Assembly (NCBI GenBank): GCA_000467715.1
Contig: AJFK01000060.1
Coordinates: 1 to 64,000, forward strand
Direction: 5' to 3'
Length of the DNA stretch: 64,000 bases
Origin: Hysterium pulicare CBS 123377
Lineage: Eukaryota > Ascomycota > Dothideomycetes > Hysteriales > Hysteriaceae
Below, piece after piece: positions 46,153 to 57,484 of this stretch. A program made the translations under genes and the position numbers. Numbering within the stretch: the first letter of the stretch is position 1; every line of letters starts with the position of its first letter. The notes under the pieces are model-generated. The model saw only the letters and a program-made list of their open reading frames with translations, was not told the DNA's origin and did no database searches.

Positions 46153-49100
46153 ACGAGTTTCTTGGCGCTGTCTCATGAGGTCACAATTCCGATCCAACTG
46201 CGGAAACGATGAGATTCCGAGGGCGATCCCGGCACCGAAAAATCTCGATCTCCGTTCACGATCTTCAGGGCCACAATGAATCTTATTGGATTACTAAACA
46301 GTTAGTCTAACTTTATGAGCAGTCTTTACACGTTGCCTTCACTTACAACTGTGCTAAAATGCTTCGCATCGGGTTTCTTCTTTTTCTTCTCTATATCACA
46401 ACTACGGAACTTGGGCGCTGGGAATGGAGGGCAAGGAGTATGGGCGCTCTCGCACTTCTAGTTCGGCAGCATCAGCATCCTTAAACGAACCGGAGCGATA
46501 GATCCACTAAAAGTTCTCGGGAAATCTTCATTCCGATCTTTCTATTTCGTAAATATTTCGATTGTTACGTTAGTACTCGTATCCGATTATTCGAAAAACG
46601 CATTCACTTGCGCACATGCATGGTATCGGCGTTTCAATAAAACTTAATCACGGAGGGTATATGGCGTACTTGCGCCATAATGATGGATCATGGATAGCAC
46701 GGGATGGGTCATGTGTAAAATACCCCCACAGGCGAAGGCTAGCCTTCTGTATTGGCAGGAGTTTTGTGTAATGTGTATTTTTAATCCCCGAACAATCACT
46801 GCGTTGGTTCCCGTGTTTGGCTATGAGATATCGACTTCATATGTATGTTATATGACGCCTGTCTTACACTGGAAGTCATGGTATTTGTGGGAAAGATATC
46901 GGATGGTTGGGAAGTGGAAACGGACGTTCCGACAGCAGTTGACCACTAGACTCCAGATTGTAAGGCTCCACTACCCACATTTTCGTTGTCTCACTTGAAA
47001 ACAGTCTCAAACCTGCTCATGATACGTAAGCCCAGGTGCTTTGCTTCGCATTTCCTGACTCCTCCCACTACTTCCTACATCTTACACTGGCACAGTGCCT
47101 CCTAACAAACAAACAACGCAATTCTCCGCCGCTCCAGAAAAGCTCGCCAATGGTCTATCATGGTTCACTATCTCCTGGGCAATACCTCCAGAACCAGAAA
47201 CGCGAGTATGAGTCCTCGAGCAGGAAAATGAGTCATGATTTCGACAAAATCCCGACTTTTGGAGGAAAGCTACGCCCACTATATCTGGCCGTATAGCAGT
47301 GCAGCGTAGCTCCTCCAGAAAGGACGACCATCACCACAGCTTCGACCTTCGCAACATGCCTAGGTAGACGAGGTCGTCTTGACGGATCCGAAATCATTAC
47401 ACAAGGAGCATGGCACTTCCCAGCCTTGCGATAAGTCCACTCAAGCCTCAGCCTACCAACCAACATTCTGAACACTGGTTCAAAGCCTGGATTCAAGGAT
47501 AATCATCCGGACTTTTTTGCATGGTGATAATAAAGTTATCTCATCCCGGCTCCCCCGTTGCCGATTTTGGGTATACGAACCATGGTGCACGATCCCACAG
47601 AACTCCATCCAGGCATCAACAACACCGACATTTCGAAAGGCCAGATCATGACACTTCACCAAGGCAGCGGGTTTCGATAGTTCTATCTGCATGCATGTCA
47701 CTCAATACTGCGAACCACACTCCGCGGACTGCGGATCTTGGCTATGAAATCGGATCTGCGTCATACATCCATCGAGCCGCGTGCAGCACACCCCTGATGG
47801 CTGAAGGAGGAGTGCCTGAGGCATCTAGGAGCATGAACCATGCCTCTTAATTCGCCCCTTTTATTACCATCTTCCTCGTGGATCAACTCGGCAGGATATC
47901 GGCCCGGTTGCGTCAACATCCTTGTTCCTAGCTTGTGACTCGGCTATCTAATCTGAATTATAGTGTATTGCGTTGACTTGGAAAGCACAGACGGCTCACG
48001 AGTCACAAATATGGGATTAAGATCGGGGAGAAAGGGAGGGTTCGTGCATGCCAATGCTTCGAGCTTATACCGACCTCTTTTCGCTTTCTATCAGCGACAA
48101 GCCCAGTGCAAAGTTGAAGATGTCAAGTGTGCTAACAACTTCAAGTTCGTTCAGGGATAACGCAACTCGTATGCAGTCTTCTCACCGCTCCATCCAAGTC
48201 ATCTCTGATTTTGGCGCGGCAAATCTAGGTAAAGTCTCGACTTCAGCAAAGCAATGACATAGATATATCTCCCCCTAACACCTCTAGCTCTTACCAAATC
48301 TAACGAGCAAATCCAACACTTCCAGCTCATGATCGTCAGCATGCAAAAATATCCTCCCCGCACAATCTTCTCTGTTGATCTCGCGTCGGAAGTCTATGCT
48401 CGGCATATCGGCGTTGGTAAGGCAGATTTCAGAGTCTGCCTTACGACAGCTGACCCCTGTACAACACGATTTCTATTCTATCACGCCATGCCTTAATCAT
48501 TCCTTCTATTGAGTTCATTGAAGGGTTTTAGTCGTTCGGCTATCTCGGGACTGTGAAGAAGTATCGAAGATGACGCCAGCAGGACTTGGGGGCACGGGTA
48601 ACGGCAAGGAATGAAACAGCAGGATTTGTGCCTCGAGCTTATTTTGACCTCCCTGACTTGAATACTTGGCAATTCTATCAAGGTGATTATCCCGACTTCT
48701 TGTTGGGGTTCTCCAGTGAGAAGTAGAAGGAGCCAACTCACAACTTTGACATTTCATTTCGACCATTGAAGATAAGCAATTTGAAAGCTTGCAGCTCTAT
48801 CACCATGATTAAAATGCAGACCACCCATCCATCCACCGAATAGAATTTCGCAAAACCCTCACCTCATCTTGTCAAGAGAAATTACACCCCAACGCCTATG
48901 GGCACATTCCAATCCGGAGCTTCTACCCGTGTTCTAACCACTAACCTAAGACTCTCCATTACTTCTTCTCATCTACTCGCTCCTAGCCTCTCGAGTTCTT
49001 TGTAGCAGCGCTGGAGTAAGGCAGAAACTTCTGCATGCCTTCTCAGCCCCCAGATGCCGCTCAGCTGGCACCCTCTAAATCACACATCATCCCACCACCA

Positions 49101-50174
49101 TCCCACCATCCCGACCCCTGAACAACGCCACATGCCGCGTTCCTTTACCCCAGTTCGCATCGTTGCGAACAAGATCCGGAAGCCCGGTCGAGTAGACTCG
49201 TACCGTTAGATCGGTACGAGGACGGTCAGTGTCTCAGATGACGACGTGCGCCACGGACAACGGGAGGGGGTGGGGATACGACGGGAAGGGCATATGAAAG
49301 GATGTGGGAAGGGGTGAGAAGCTTATATCAACGACGTTAATATCGTAAGGCTAGGCTGCTCAGCCTCGTGGTGCTACAATGTATGGGGTTAATAGTAGTA
49401 ACCAGGTCAAAATACGATCTACCAGGCTCATCCGTCTTCACCATCCATCACGAACTCACCACCTCACTCTGCTGATCTTCACAACAATCTTTTCAGACAC
49501 CCAAAAACTATGTTTATCCTCTATAACATCCACAACGAACAACCCACTGTCCCCCTCCATCCAAATGCGCCCATTCTTGAAACCCCCTTTTCCCACCACC
49601 ATACGTCACAACTCATCAGTTCTCACAAACCCCAACACCCGTGTTCCAAACTTTGCTCATACACGTCCGTATCGCCTACATCGTACCCCAGGAACCAGCC
49701 TAGCCACCTTCCAGATTTCGTTAACCGCTGACGCTGAACCTCGTATACCTCGTATTTCGTATCGTTCGTATCCTCCATTCACACATCAAAGGGCGGATAG
49801 TTAACGACACGACCATTTACGAAAAAGGATGAAGATCGTTGACGCAAGGAATGGCTTTTGTTGCTTTGTTTTATTTTGGTAAGGGCTTGATGCTAGTATA
49901 TACATGAACGACTTTTGAAGTTTCGTCTTACCCTTTTTACTGACCTTGTTTAATAAATTAAGAGATGACTCATTCTTCATTCCGGCAGGGTAGAAGTGCC
50001 GATATATGATGAGCCAGCCTATCGGCCAAGACTCAGCTCTCCCTCTCTTCCGCGCTAAGATTGCGCTGCCTTCACGTGACGAGGTGATGTTCATGGGAAA
50101 GATTCATTCACATCCGACCTTGAGACAGCTTCCAATCCCAAGCATTGCTCAAAAGAAGTTCCTTTCCGCCCCAA
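46153..50174. other. Gene-poor region between homeobox and lipase genes
   Basis: Both flanking genes end into this 4-kb stretch. I find only short, unconvincing frames. Two perfect hairpins near 49.15-49.22 kb are listed separately. Confidence 0.4.
49153..49220. other. Pair of perfect short hairpins
   Basis: GTTCGCA-TCGT-TGCGAAC (49153-49170) is a perfect 7-bp inverted repeat with a 4-base loop. Twenty-six bases on, CTCGTACCG-TTAGAT-CGGTACGAG (49197-49220) is a perfect 9-bp inverted repeat with a 6-base loop. They could be protein-binding palindromes or stems of a structured RNA. No surrounding gene explains them. Confidence 0.55.
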
Positions 50175-52316
50175 TTACCCTTCACCCGCAGCACTTCTCC
50201 TTCTAAACCTTCTCCTCCCACTCCCACTTCCAGACCCTTTCTTCTCCTTATCTACCTTCCCATCCTTATCCCCCTTCCCCTTCTTCCCCTCCCCCTCAAC
50301 ATTCCTCCCAACCCCAAACCCCCCAACGACCCCACCAACCGCCCTCCCAACCCCCAAACTAATCCCCCTCTCGCCAAAAACCCCACTCCGTTGACTATCC
50401 AACGACGCCCTCCCAAGCGAATCTCGACTCGGACTCTTGAGCGGCGTAGAAGGTTCCGTATGACCTGTTTCCGCTACTTCGTCCGAAGACCACCAGCCCT
50501 CAGGCCGCGAAGTAGCCGTCTGATTCGTGTGCTGAGAGTGGTTTGTTATTGCTGAAGCGGCGGGCGAGGCGGTTGTTGCGACTTCCGTCTCTGGGACTGC
50601 GACGGACGGGGAGTGATGGCGTTGGCTTACTGTAGTCGGGTAAGTGGAGTTCGGATGCGGTATCTTACTCGGAGAGCGAGGTGCCGGGGTTTCAGGGGCT
50701 TGTGTGTCGCATGAAATGGGAACCGGGCTGGAGGGTCGAGCTGTGTTTTGGCTTACTTTTTTCGCTCTGAGCGCGATGGGGCTGGTGGAGGAATCCTCGT
50801 CTGGGTCTTCGTCTTTGGGGCCTGGCAGAGCGCCGGAATCGGGAAGAGCCTTGTATCGGGCTGGTGATCTGTAGTCTCTTCTCTTTTCTTTGCTGGTGGT
50901 GTCGATGGTCATTCCATCTGTGCCTGCGTACTCCTCCAACGCTTCGAAGACATGGGGGAATACGAGTTGGTCGGTTGAACTTGCCCAGAGGAAGTCTAAA
51001 TGTTCGTAATGGGGAATCTCTTTAGCGATCGTATGCTTTGGGAGTTCTTTCAGCATGACGTCTATGTCGACCAGACTATCGCTTCCGCCATAGACAAGCA
51101 CGATAGGAGTCTTGATGTTGCGAGTGGGAAATTTTGCGGTCTTATAGTACTTGTTACGGTTGTTGGCGAACGGCGAAGGGGCTTCATCGTCATACATTTG
51201 AAATGTTCCATTGCGAATGATTTGGAACCAGTGAACTACGCTCTTTGTAGATGTGAACGAATAGAGATGGGGGTATGCGGCGAGCTTTTGGTGCGGGGAG
51301 ATATTTCGGCCTTGCCAGCCGAAGAGAAACGAAAGCGAGGCGTCAATCAGACGGACGAATATAGGTGGATATAAGATAGCTTGCCACATGGTAGCCGATC
51401 CCAGGATCGCTCGCCTGCCGAAAGCGAGAAAAAGCACTTCAGGGGATGCTTTTACGAAGGAATCGACGACCGTGGAGGTCAAACCTTTAGGCGACATGGC
51501 GGGTGCAAGAGCAATGAAAACATCCACTTTGTCATTTAGAGTTGGATGAATGGAGAGCGTTGCGAAGGCCTGTGCGGTCCCTTGAGAGAATCCGATATAG
51601 GATAGTGAGAGCTGATGAGTCGTGCTCAGGACATAGTCGATGGAATCGGGGATATCATGAAAAGCAAACTGGTCCATACTGAAGTTCCAGAACTTGGTCG
51701 AAGTGGGAGCAGTCTTGACAGATTTCTTGGAATACTTATTTCCACGATTGTTGCCAAGCTTCATTCAAATCAGTATTTTGATAAGAGGAATGGGAGTTGA
51801 GCCACTCACCCAGACGTCATAACCTCTATCCACAAGCATAAACGGTAGACATCTCTCCCTCTCCGTTACACATACCCAAACTTCAGAGTTCATAAGCAAT
51901 CCATGGTGTAAATAGACCACCTTTTTCTTCAAACTCCCCTCGCCACTATTGACCCTGACATCCTCTTCCCCTCTCCTCCATCCCAACCTATGCAATCCTA
52001 ACAGATATCCATCCCCTGTTTGTACGATATGCTCCTCTGCATAGTACCCATATAGCTCACATAACTCAACAAAATCTGAAGCAGCGGCAATACTACTCCA
52101 GACTCCCTTCTTCTTCTGTCTTGAGCGGCGGCCTTGTGGTGAAGAGAGGTAGTTGAAGAGACGCCGAGTAAGTCGGTAGCAGAGTTTGATGATCGGGGTG
52201 GGAAGAGCGAGGGTTATGATTGAGATTATGGATTCGAGGCAAACAAGGAAGAAAGAGATAACGAGGGTGGCGTATTCCCGGATATGCAGGCGCCCGAGGA
52301 AGGGAATGTGCATCAT
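50175..52316 (-). CDS. Alpha/beta-hydrolase lipase, steryl ester hydrolase (Yeh1/Tgl1) type, 696 aa
   Basis: Exons 52316-51810 and 51758-50175 join in phase through a 51-nt intron. A hydrophobic segment near the N-terminus (YATLVISFFLVCLESIISIITL) should anchor the protein in the ER or lipid-droplet membrane. The lipase core follows: a FVELCELYGYYAEEHIVQTGDGYLL entry motif, HHGLLMNSEVW (oxyanion region), nucleophile Ser227 in GFSQG, Asp396 in YGGSDSLVD and His422 in HYEHLDF. The order and motifs match acid-lipase-like fungal steryl ester hydrolases and triglyceride lipases, which release sterols and fatty acids from stored lipid. The last 200 residues are disordered, Ser/Pro-rich, then Gly-rich and basic, an extension variable in the family. 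The catalytic triad is complete. The gene is divergent from PET191. Confidence 0.85.
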
Positions 52317-52769
52317 TGTGCGAACGGGGTTTTGGAGGTGTTTCTACATCGGCGGAGAGGTCATCAAGGCGTTTATATCTTGTAGCGATCAGAGGGGTGC
52401 GCCGAGGAGTATGGGAATGCGTTTCGATGCTTCTAAGTCGAGAGCTCGATTTGAATATCGCTATTGTCGAGGTTCCTGGAGCTTTGTCGACCTTTTCTCA
52501 CCCCAATCGATGAAAGACGGCCGGGAGTGAAAGAGAAGTGAGGGGATTGGAGGCATGGTCGAAGTTGAGGTAGTGTTGAGTGTAGGAATGACGTTGGGGA
52601 TGTTGCATGTGACGGCGCGGACTTGTTTCCCAGATTGTTTTGGCGTTCGGAGTGCTGCAGCCGCGCCAAGACTGTGCCTGGAAACACCAGCAGTTGTCAT
52701 TCATCGCCGTTTGACTTTTATCGTATGCTACGCGTCCATGACCATCCACTTTTCGCATTTACCATCATC
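52317..52769. promoter_or_regulatory. Divergent promoter of lipase and PET191 genes
   Basis: 453 bp separate the two start codons. The region has no gene and should carry both core promoters. No clear TATA box is seen. Confidence 0.45.
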
Positions 52770-53222
52770 ATGCCGGCCTCATGTAAGGATATACGTAAGT
52801 CTATCTGTCCCTATCCACCTCTACGTCCCAACCTCTGCTAACAAGCTCCCACAGGCTATGCCCTAAAACTATGCCTCCAGGACTCCGACTGCATAATGGT
52901 CGACCGTCACTCCCCCTCCGACTGCATCCGACACCCCCTCAAAGAGACCCTCCCCGACCGATGCCAGCAACTCATGCGTGCATACGGCGACTGCAAACGC
53001 GGACAAATCGATATGCGCAAACGGTTTCGCGGTAACAGACCTATCGCTGTTAGCCGGGAGCTGGAGGGTATGGGTGGAGAGAAGGATGAGTCGAAGGTCG
53101 GCACAATTGAAGAGAAAGGGTACATGCTGTATGCTGGACGGCCGAGCAAGGACATCAGGGAGACCAAAGGGGATGAGGTTAATCAGGCGGATCAGGCGGA
53201 ACGGAATCCGAGGGGCCTGTAG
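52770..53222 (+). CDS. PET191: Cytochrome c oxidase assembly factor Pet191/COA5, 130 aa
   Basis: Exon 52770-52794 (MPASCKDI) joins to 52855-53222 across a 60-nt intron with a GCTAAC branch site. The protein is recognisable as Pet191/COA5: PASCKDIR at the start, SDCIMVDRHSPSDCIR, LPDRCQQLMRAYGDCKRG and DMRKRFRGNRPI. It has the twin CX9C cysteines (Cys5/Cys15 and Cys45/Cys55) and the inner CX10C pair (Cys21/Cys32) of the family, which fold by disulfides in the mitochondrial intermembrane space. The family is needed for assembly of complex IV. The C-terminal 60 residues are a charged extension typical of filamentous fungi. The tiny first exon is easily missed in annotation. Confidence 0.92.
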
Positions 53223-55849
53223 TGGCGAATGGAGATTACTGTTGGGCGAGGACTAAGGACAATGGATTCATGATGGGTTGAACCCGGCTGGAACGAAGGT
53301 GGGTAGGATACACTCCAGTTGGAATGGGAGCGGGTTGTGCAGAAAGAGCTGAGAATGCGAACCTCGACACCGAGTTGAGAGAATGGAGCTGCGAGAACAT
53401 ACCCTGCAGGCCTGTATCATCACAGCTACTATCGAGCATTACCAAAGGAAGGCACGGACGGCGTTTCATCATAAGGGCATCATTGGATTTGCGGGAGCGA
53501 CTCCTCTGCTCTACTCTGCACCAAGTATTCGTAAAAGCAAGCTGTACAATACCAATCATTGCGCATACACGCACATATGTCTATATCATACCCTGGCATT
53601 TTCCCATTTCGGCGCCCTCGCCGAAGCACTGCGTATCAAATCTCTACAACAATCCCTCCATAACGATGCTCAGCTGGCAACAAACGTCTATCTCCACACT
53701 ATTCCTTTCCAATAACTCTCAGCTGGCAACCGACGTCTATCTTCCTCCACTCATCCCTCCTGCATTACTGCTGCCTACAGAGGCAAGCGCATGATCTGGA
53801 CAACTCGTCCACTCCCAAATCCCCAACTCCCCAACCCTCCGAATTCCGCAGCGGTGAAGACCGTCTCGCCCTCCTTCCCTCCCCTCCCGACATCTCAGCT
53901 CTCGAAAATCGAAGGACAACGGCGGTGTGACGTCTAAATATAAGGCCTTTTCACCGGCTGGCGGACAGCCTCACATACATGGCCCAGCAAAAGCAAGGCG
54001 ATCTGATCTGACGAGGCTCAAGCACATACATTTCGAACTCGCACTCGGATTTCGGCTCTGCCGGTAGAGGCTATGATTTATTGATGGTACCTTACTGCAT
54101 GGTTATCGAGAATGGTGTGGTGATAAGGCTGGTGAGTGGTGAATGTCGCGTTTTGGAGCAAGGCCTATCATGTAGGGCGGTGGGGGGGCATGAAAGCGGG
54201 GCAACACCTCCACGCATTGATGCGTTTCGCCCTATACATCATTGACCGAGGGGGGTTTAGTGGGAGGGATACGCCTTAAACATCATTCTCGCCGTAATCA
54301 ACACTTTTCAGAAAACCTACCTGATACGGTAATCTCTTTTCTACCTCAGTGCACAGGAGCATGTGAATGTATGTGAAGCCTCAACGCTGGGGCATAAACC
54401 TCTTGACCGCGGCAGGCTCCCAATCGGGCCAATGCATGCGTGCATACTCCAGCTCCATCCGTTCGCATCGCGAATAGACGAGCATCGCATGGCCCTCGTG
54501 GGCAGCTGGAGTCAAGCCTGGTGCTCGGTATCGATCTGGGAGGTAGGGCACAGAAAATACCAGGCTGCTGCATGGGTCATCGTGGCTGTGAGGGCGATGT
54601 GACTGGGACGCAGAAGTGTAGAGAAGGGGGAATCCTGGGATGCGGCCTAGGGCTCTATAGAGACGTCATGGGTTGCGAGCAACCCTTGGTGACGGGAATT
54701 GCAGAGGGCAGTCTTGCGATTTGGACATTGTTAGTATTGCGACTGCTGAGGAGATGCCGCTTGCATGAAGAGGCGGGGCTGAGTCCATCTCGCTCGCCCT
54801 CTTAGCATCGTTATCGCTGATCCTACATCCCTTATCATCCCGACGCGAATCCTTCGTCCTCCATCTCCTTGGGAAAACGCCGTAGAGGGATCCTGTTTGT
54901 GTCAAAGGAGCCTGGAGAGGGCCAGAATCTCAACGGACGGATACGAATACGAAGTGTCCCAGCTTTATAAATTCTACGATGAGGTAGGATTCGGGGCGTT
55001 CAGCCACATCCGCCTGGGGGCCAGGGCTGCCACGGCGGCGGCTGACCGTGGCTGCCGGCAACGGCGGGCGTGGGTCTCAGACTTGGATGCCCTTTTGTGG
55101 CATTGTGTTTCGGGATCATGCTCCATGTCGTATGTTGAGGACGGGGCTTGGATGTCGGTCTCGGATTCTTTGGGCTGCGGGGAGGCAGACTGTTGGGTTG
55201 TGAGGTTTGAGTTGCGGATTTTGGGTTTGGTGAGGGACGGAGGCCCGCGGTTGGGGTCTAACGGACATCACGCGGTCATTTTCACAAGGTAATTCTGCAC
55301 AGCCGTGATTTGGGGATAGTGGGTGTTGTATTGCGTGAGGCTACGGAAAGGGAAAAGATATATACTCAAACCCTCCGCGAGAAGAATCTGAGGTCGCGCC
55401 AGCGCAACATAGGAGATCTACAATAACAGATGTGCTGGCCACCCGCTCAAATGCTTGCAGATTTCCCCCGAATAAAGTACACGGTACCTCCGACGGAATT
55501 AAATTATTGTGGAAGAAGACAAGATGGGCTAGTGTGAAGCAGTGAAGGTAACGCTGTGGAAGTAGAGTGAAAGGGAAATGTATGTCATAAACCATAATAA
55601 TCTAACCAAAGAAAGGAAGAGTGTTGAAATGCTGTAGAGGATCTGGATGGGAGATCGGAAGGGTGGAATTGTGAGAGTGGAAGAGCGCTGAATGGTATCA
55701 TTGTCGTTCATGAACCGGCGTCGTTCATCGTAAGCAGAGTAGTTTTGTTGTAGCCGAGTGAGAGACTAAGGGTATCAGTTGGCAGTAACCAAGGAAGCAA
55801 TACCTGTACTTGCCCGAAGAAAGATTGATACTATTCTCAGTGCCGCAAA
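53223..55849. other. Intergenic region
   Basis: No gene is supported in these 2.6 kb. Short frames overlap on both strands without domains. Confidence 0.4.
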
Positions 55850-55969
55850 CTATTCGGCATCGCAGTTGTTGCAGCCCTGATGGCCGCAGTTTTGGCACGC
55901 CGGGTTCATGGCGATCGTTTGTGGCCCGTCACCACACTCGCAGCAATAGTAGGTTGTGGGATTTGGCAT
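55850..55969 (-). CDS. Short CxxC-rich protein, 39 aa
   Basis: The frame from ATG 55969 gives MPNPTTYYCCECGDGP, then ACQNCGHQGCNNCDAE and a stop. The pattern C-x2-C-G-x-G-P-x9-C-x2-C-x-H-x2-C-x2-C suggests a small metal-binding knuckle. An in-frame ATG at 56086 would add 39 residues of uncharacteristic sequence, so the shorter form is preferred. The same pattern occurs twice in the protein encoded at 57017-57484, making this a local family. Function unknown. Confidence 0.6.
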   Translation of the reverse strand: MPNPTTYYCCECGDGPQTIAMNPACQNCGHQGCNNCDAE

Positions 55970-57016
55970 GTTGAATGTCGTTTGTGTGCAGTTTCGTCCG
56001 CGTTGAGATGGTGGAATGGAAGAAGTGAACAGAACTAAATCTTGATGTTTGAATGAGAGCTTGATGTCAAGATCTGTACATCCCATAAAGATGAGAGCCG
56101 TTGAAAGTGTCTGATGCTGGTGGTAAAGAAGAAGCCCTCAGTGAGAACCTAAGGAGCAATATATACCCTTAAGGTGAAGGACGATGACATTAACAAAGGA
56201 CACAGCAAAGCCCCATCCTCATCGTCAGCTCCCGAAACCAGGCAAAAACTTACCCACCGTTGACTCCTTCGAGCTGGACCACCTAAGGCACAATGGCCGC
56301 CGGACGAATGAGGCCACACCGGAACTAGGTGAGGCCGGTACAGAGCTGGGTGAGGCCGCTCACTGGGTCGTTGGTTCCCTCAGCTGATAGTGGGCAAAAA
56401 GGGCGATAAAACGGGGCAACGGCGGGAAACGGCGATTCCGTCGCAGGAGAATTGGGAGTTTTCGAGTCAGAGTCATAGAGGGCGAGGGATACGGAGGATG
56501 ACGGAAATGGTGGGAGAGAAGCACCAAGTCCCGCAGGAGAAATACGCAATCAAGGTGAGAGCTGCGGAGGAAGGAAAGATGAGTTCCAACTTTTGACATG
56601 CGCTCAAGTGGCTCAGATGTTCAGTTCCCAAAGTAATAATTTAAAAGTAGATAACAACCAATCGAGCGAGAAATGAATCTCCGTACCAATCTAGAATTGG
56701 AAAGGAAAGCTACACTAACAGAGGCTCGCTTGAACGTATTATTGATTGGGTTGAGAGGATACTCCCATAGACTAGAAGATACACAACAAAGAATGGAAAA
56801 AGCACTGAGAACGCATTCGTGAAAGCAAATTGTATAATCCCCTTTGTCCAACCCAAGTATTCAGATCGACGGCAAGTGTGAACGACGGTTCGACAGGCGT
56901 TTATGTCGGAGGAGTGAATTTGACCCATGTTAGTGGCCCTGTTAGTAGTTAGATGAGTACCAAGAATACAGAGAAATGAGCGAGAAAGGAAGCCTTCTTA
57001 CGTGACTACAGTGTCT
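55970..57016. other. Intergenic region between the two CxxC genes
   Basis: No convincing gene. A short direct repeat (GGTGAGGCCG, twice) lies at 56329-56356, and an ACTAGGTGAGGCC / GCTGGGTGAGGCC pair overlaps it. Confidence 0.35.
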
Positions 57017-57484
57017 TTACTTCCCTAGATACTCAGTACGGCAGCATGAGTCACGTTCATGTCCACATGCTACGCATGCCGCGAACAGTTTAGGGTTCCA
57101 AGGTCCATCCCCGCACTCGCCGCAATACCAAACCTCCCTATCCTCCCCTCCATCAACAAGCTGTCCGTGGAGGTGATGGCCAATGCACTCGGAGTCGTCG
57201 GGGGATGATTCGACCGCGAAGGGATCTGGAATAGGATCGATAAGACCGGTGACGTGTTGCACGTTGGACAGAGTACGGAGGCCCTTTGACGATTGAGAGT
57301 GATCCAGGACGAGGGGCCCTTCCTTCTCTTCTACACGTTTGCAATCGTCGCAGAAAGCGTGGTCGCATTCGATGCAGCCAGTATAGTTCTCCTCGATGTG
57401 TGGGCCGTACCCGCAGCTACAACAGTAGACCACTGTCGGCCTGTCGAATTGGTGGAGAAGGAGGATCTTTGAGCAGATGGCCAT
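57017..57484 (-). CDS. Two-module CxxC-rich protein, 155 aa
   Basis: The open single exon carries two copies of one Cys-rich module. The first starts YCCSCGYGP and ends CIECDHAFCDDC (about residues 20-48). The second starts YCGECGDGP and ends CVACGHERDSCC (about residues 120-150). They are joined by an acidic linker of about 70 residues. Each follows C-x2-C-G-x-G-P, a spacer, then C-x2-C-x-H and further Cys, as in the 39-residue protein at 55850-55969. This looks like a zinc-ribbon or knuckle family of small fungal proteins. No enzymatic domain or signal peptide is seen. The name of the family is not known to me. Confidence 0.7.
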   Translation of the reverse strand: MAICSKILLLHQFDRPTVVYCCSCGYGPHIEENYTGCIECDHAFCDDCKRVEEKEGPLVLDHSQSSKGLRTLSNVQHVTGLIDPIPDPFAVESSPDDSECIGHHLHGQLVDGGEDREVWYCGECGDGPWNPKLFAACVACGHERDSCCRTEYLGK

